Positions 52,601 through 53,811 of a stretch of DNA of 53,811 nt are shown here, piece by piece. The notes under the pieces were generated by a model. The model ran no database searches. It had not been told where the DNA came from and saw only the letters and a program-made list of their open reading frames with translations. Every line of letters starts with the position of its first letter. The stretch's first letter is position 1. The position numbers and the translations under genes were made by a program. The stretch is from Mnemiopsis leidyi (lineage: Eukaryota; Ctenophora; Tentaculata; Lobata; Bolinopsidae). The stretch spans positions 8,031-61,841 of the forward strand of contig JH154563.1 in assembly GCA_000226015.1 (NCBI GenBank), in the 5' to 3' direction.

Positions 52601-53470
52601 AGGGATTTTTCGAGCTGTATTCAGCGAAAAAGTGAGGCACACGAGTCTTGACGAGATAATATCCGTCTAACGTTCTAACGAAACGATAGCTTTAGCTGCG
52701 TTCAGCTTTAGCTGCGTGAGTCGGGTATCACCGCGACAACACGAGTCATATCTTTATGATACGTAAACAGTAAGCATCTCACGTAATATTTGCACTGGTT
52801 TTATGCACACCTGTTACCTGGTTTCAGTGTACATGTAAGTGTAACACAACCTGTAATTAATTACCGGGCGCTGCACAACAAAGACTGAGGTCCCCAGGCA
52901 AGCAATTAAGTGCCTTTCTAGTTCTATCGTATGATATCAGTTATAACTTAGACAATAAATAGTCCTCATAAGTCATAGTTCACCAAAAGTAAGGTACCAA
53001 ATTTTATTCAAAACAGCTAAAGTTGCTGCATATTTTGACTCCTTTTGTCTAAAATAACACACACCTGTTGATGAATGTCAGTCATACTTTCACTTGGACT
53101 TAATGGAAGACGCTGTCACACCTAATGACAATCAACAGCTTATCATGTTACATGTTAATTACAAAGATGGTCGGTAGAATTGTAGATTTTACATCTGGTT
53201 GACTGGCACGCTGGCTGACAATTATAGAGCTAGAGTTCTATTGCACTATGTATACTCGAGGAGCAGAAATTGGTAACACAGTATTTTACATTAATATAGT
53301 TCCATAATCATTTTCGTCATAATCAGTCTATTTTGTTGTTTATTTTCATTGCTGTGTTACCGTGGCGACCACCGAAAATAGTTATTTTCCCCTTCTAGTT
53401 CTACAAATTTTACTCTAGAGGTTAGCAGCTTAACTGTCTTGATATAATGGGCAGGTCCGGGCATGTTTGA
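52601..53470. other. Intergenic, no gene seen
   Basis: AGCTTTAGCTGCGTTCAGCTTTAGCTGCGTGA near 52690 is a 16-bp direct repeat. Nothing else is recognisable before the satellite. Confidence 0.4.
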
Positions 53471-53471
53471 C

Positions 53472-53811
53472 ATGCAGCAACATGCAGCAACACTTAAACA
53501 ACATGCAGCAACATTACAGCAACATACAACAACACGCAGCAACATTTCAGCAACACGCAACAACATATCAGCAACATACAGCAACATTTCAGCAACATCC
53601 AGCAACATTTCAGCAACACAAAGCAACATTTCAGCAACCTACAGCAACATTACAGCAACATACAACAACATCCAGCAACATACAACAACATCCAGCAACA
53701 TCCAGCAACATTTCAGCAACATACAGCAACATTTCAGCAACATTTCAGCAACACGCAGCAACATTTCAGCAACACAGACAATATTTCAGCAACATTTTAG
53801 CAATATAGCAA
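53472..53811. repeat. CAGCAACAT satellite, continuing past the window end
   Basis: AGCAACATTTC, AGCAACATAC, AACAACATCC and AGCAACACGC variants of 10-11 bp repeat more than 25 times. The His/Gln-rich + frame and Cys/Val-rich minus frame come from the repeat. Confidence 0.92.

Noticed and set aside
52349..52640. Ala/Arg-rich minus-strand frames in the GC island
   Set aside because: Their composition follows the GC-rich hairpins; no domain or splice context supports them.
53357..53808. Open frames on both strands over the last 450 bases (His/Gln-rich and Cys/Val-rich)
   Set aside because: They are produced by the CAGCAACAT satellite and end at the window edge.

Overview
This is animal nuclear DNA: about 64% A+T, introns bounded by GT and AG, AATAAA polyadenylation signals, a tRNA-derived SINE, many short inverted-repeat (MITE-like) elements, and genes of animal or general eukaryotic families (ZFR with a DZF domain, TADA3, a mitochondrial inner-membrane protease, a WD40 protein). 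Short introns, short gene spacing and a splice-acceptor-like AG just before almost every start codon would suit an early-branching animal such as a ctenophore, cnidarian or sponge. The sequence alone does not fix the phylum. There are two assembly gaps, at 19051-19060 and 39433-40060.

Layout. 1-4207: a reverse-transcriptase fragment, a SINE and the 3' exons of a WD40-propeller gene. 4846-30795: six RS-rich or Ser/Lys-rich zinc-finger genes (starts at 4846, 10445, 13951, 21532, 24485, 28870) and an unrecognised acidic-tailed gene at 26903. 31580: IMMP protease. 33085-37996: three more zinc-finger genes, the first two a tandem duplicate pair. 38676-44583: a 15-exon ZFR orthologue. 44584-48743: a gene-poor stretch. 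48744-52011: an 8-exon TADA3 gene. 52012-53811: a GC-rich palindromic island and a CAGCAACAT satellite running to the window edge. Every well-supported gene is on the + strand; only one small tentative ORF (26344-26562) is on the minus strand.

The main point of interest is the zinc-finger cluster. Nine neighbouring genes encode long, disordered, Ser/Arg/Lys-rich proteins, and eight of them carry Cys2-His2 fingers, most spaced like U1/matrin fingers. Three of them (24485, 28870, 35810) share a two-finger C-terminal module that I do not recognise. Four (4846, 21532, 24485, 28870) share a short helical motif. One (4846) has a three-finger array and finger-2/3 linker like those of ZFR, which lies downstream. 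I infer a lineage-specific expansion of putative RNA-binding or splicing-linked proteins, possibly rooted in a ZFR-like ancestor. The cluster genes have one to three coding exons, while ZFR and TADA3 are intron-rich. Pyrimidine-AG sites 0-39 nt before the ATG of nearly every gene are compatible with spliced-leader trans-splicing or with short 5' UTR exons.

Transposon remains fill most intergenic space: a degraded hAT transposase, a three-copy MITE family, several singleton inverted-repeat elements, and a 754-bp element with an 8-bp target duplication inside a TADA3 intron.
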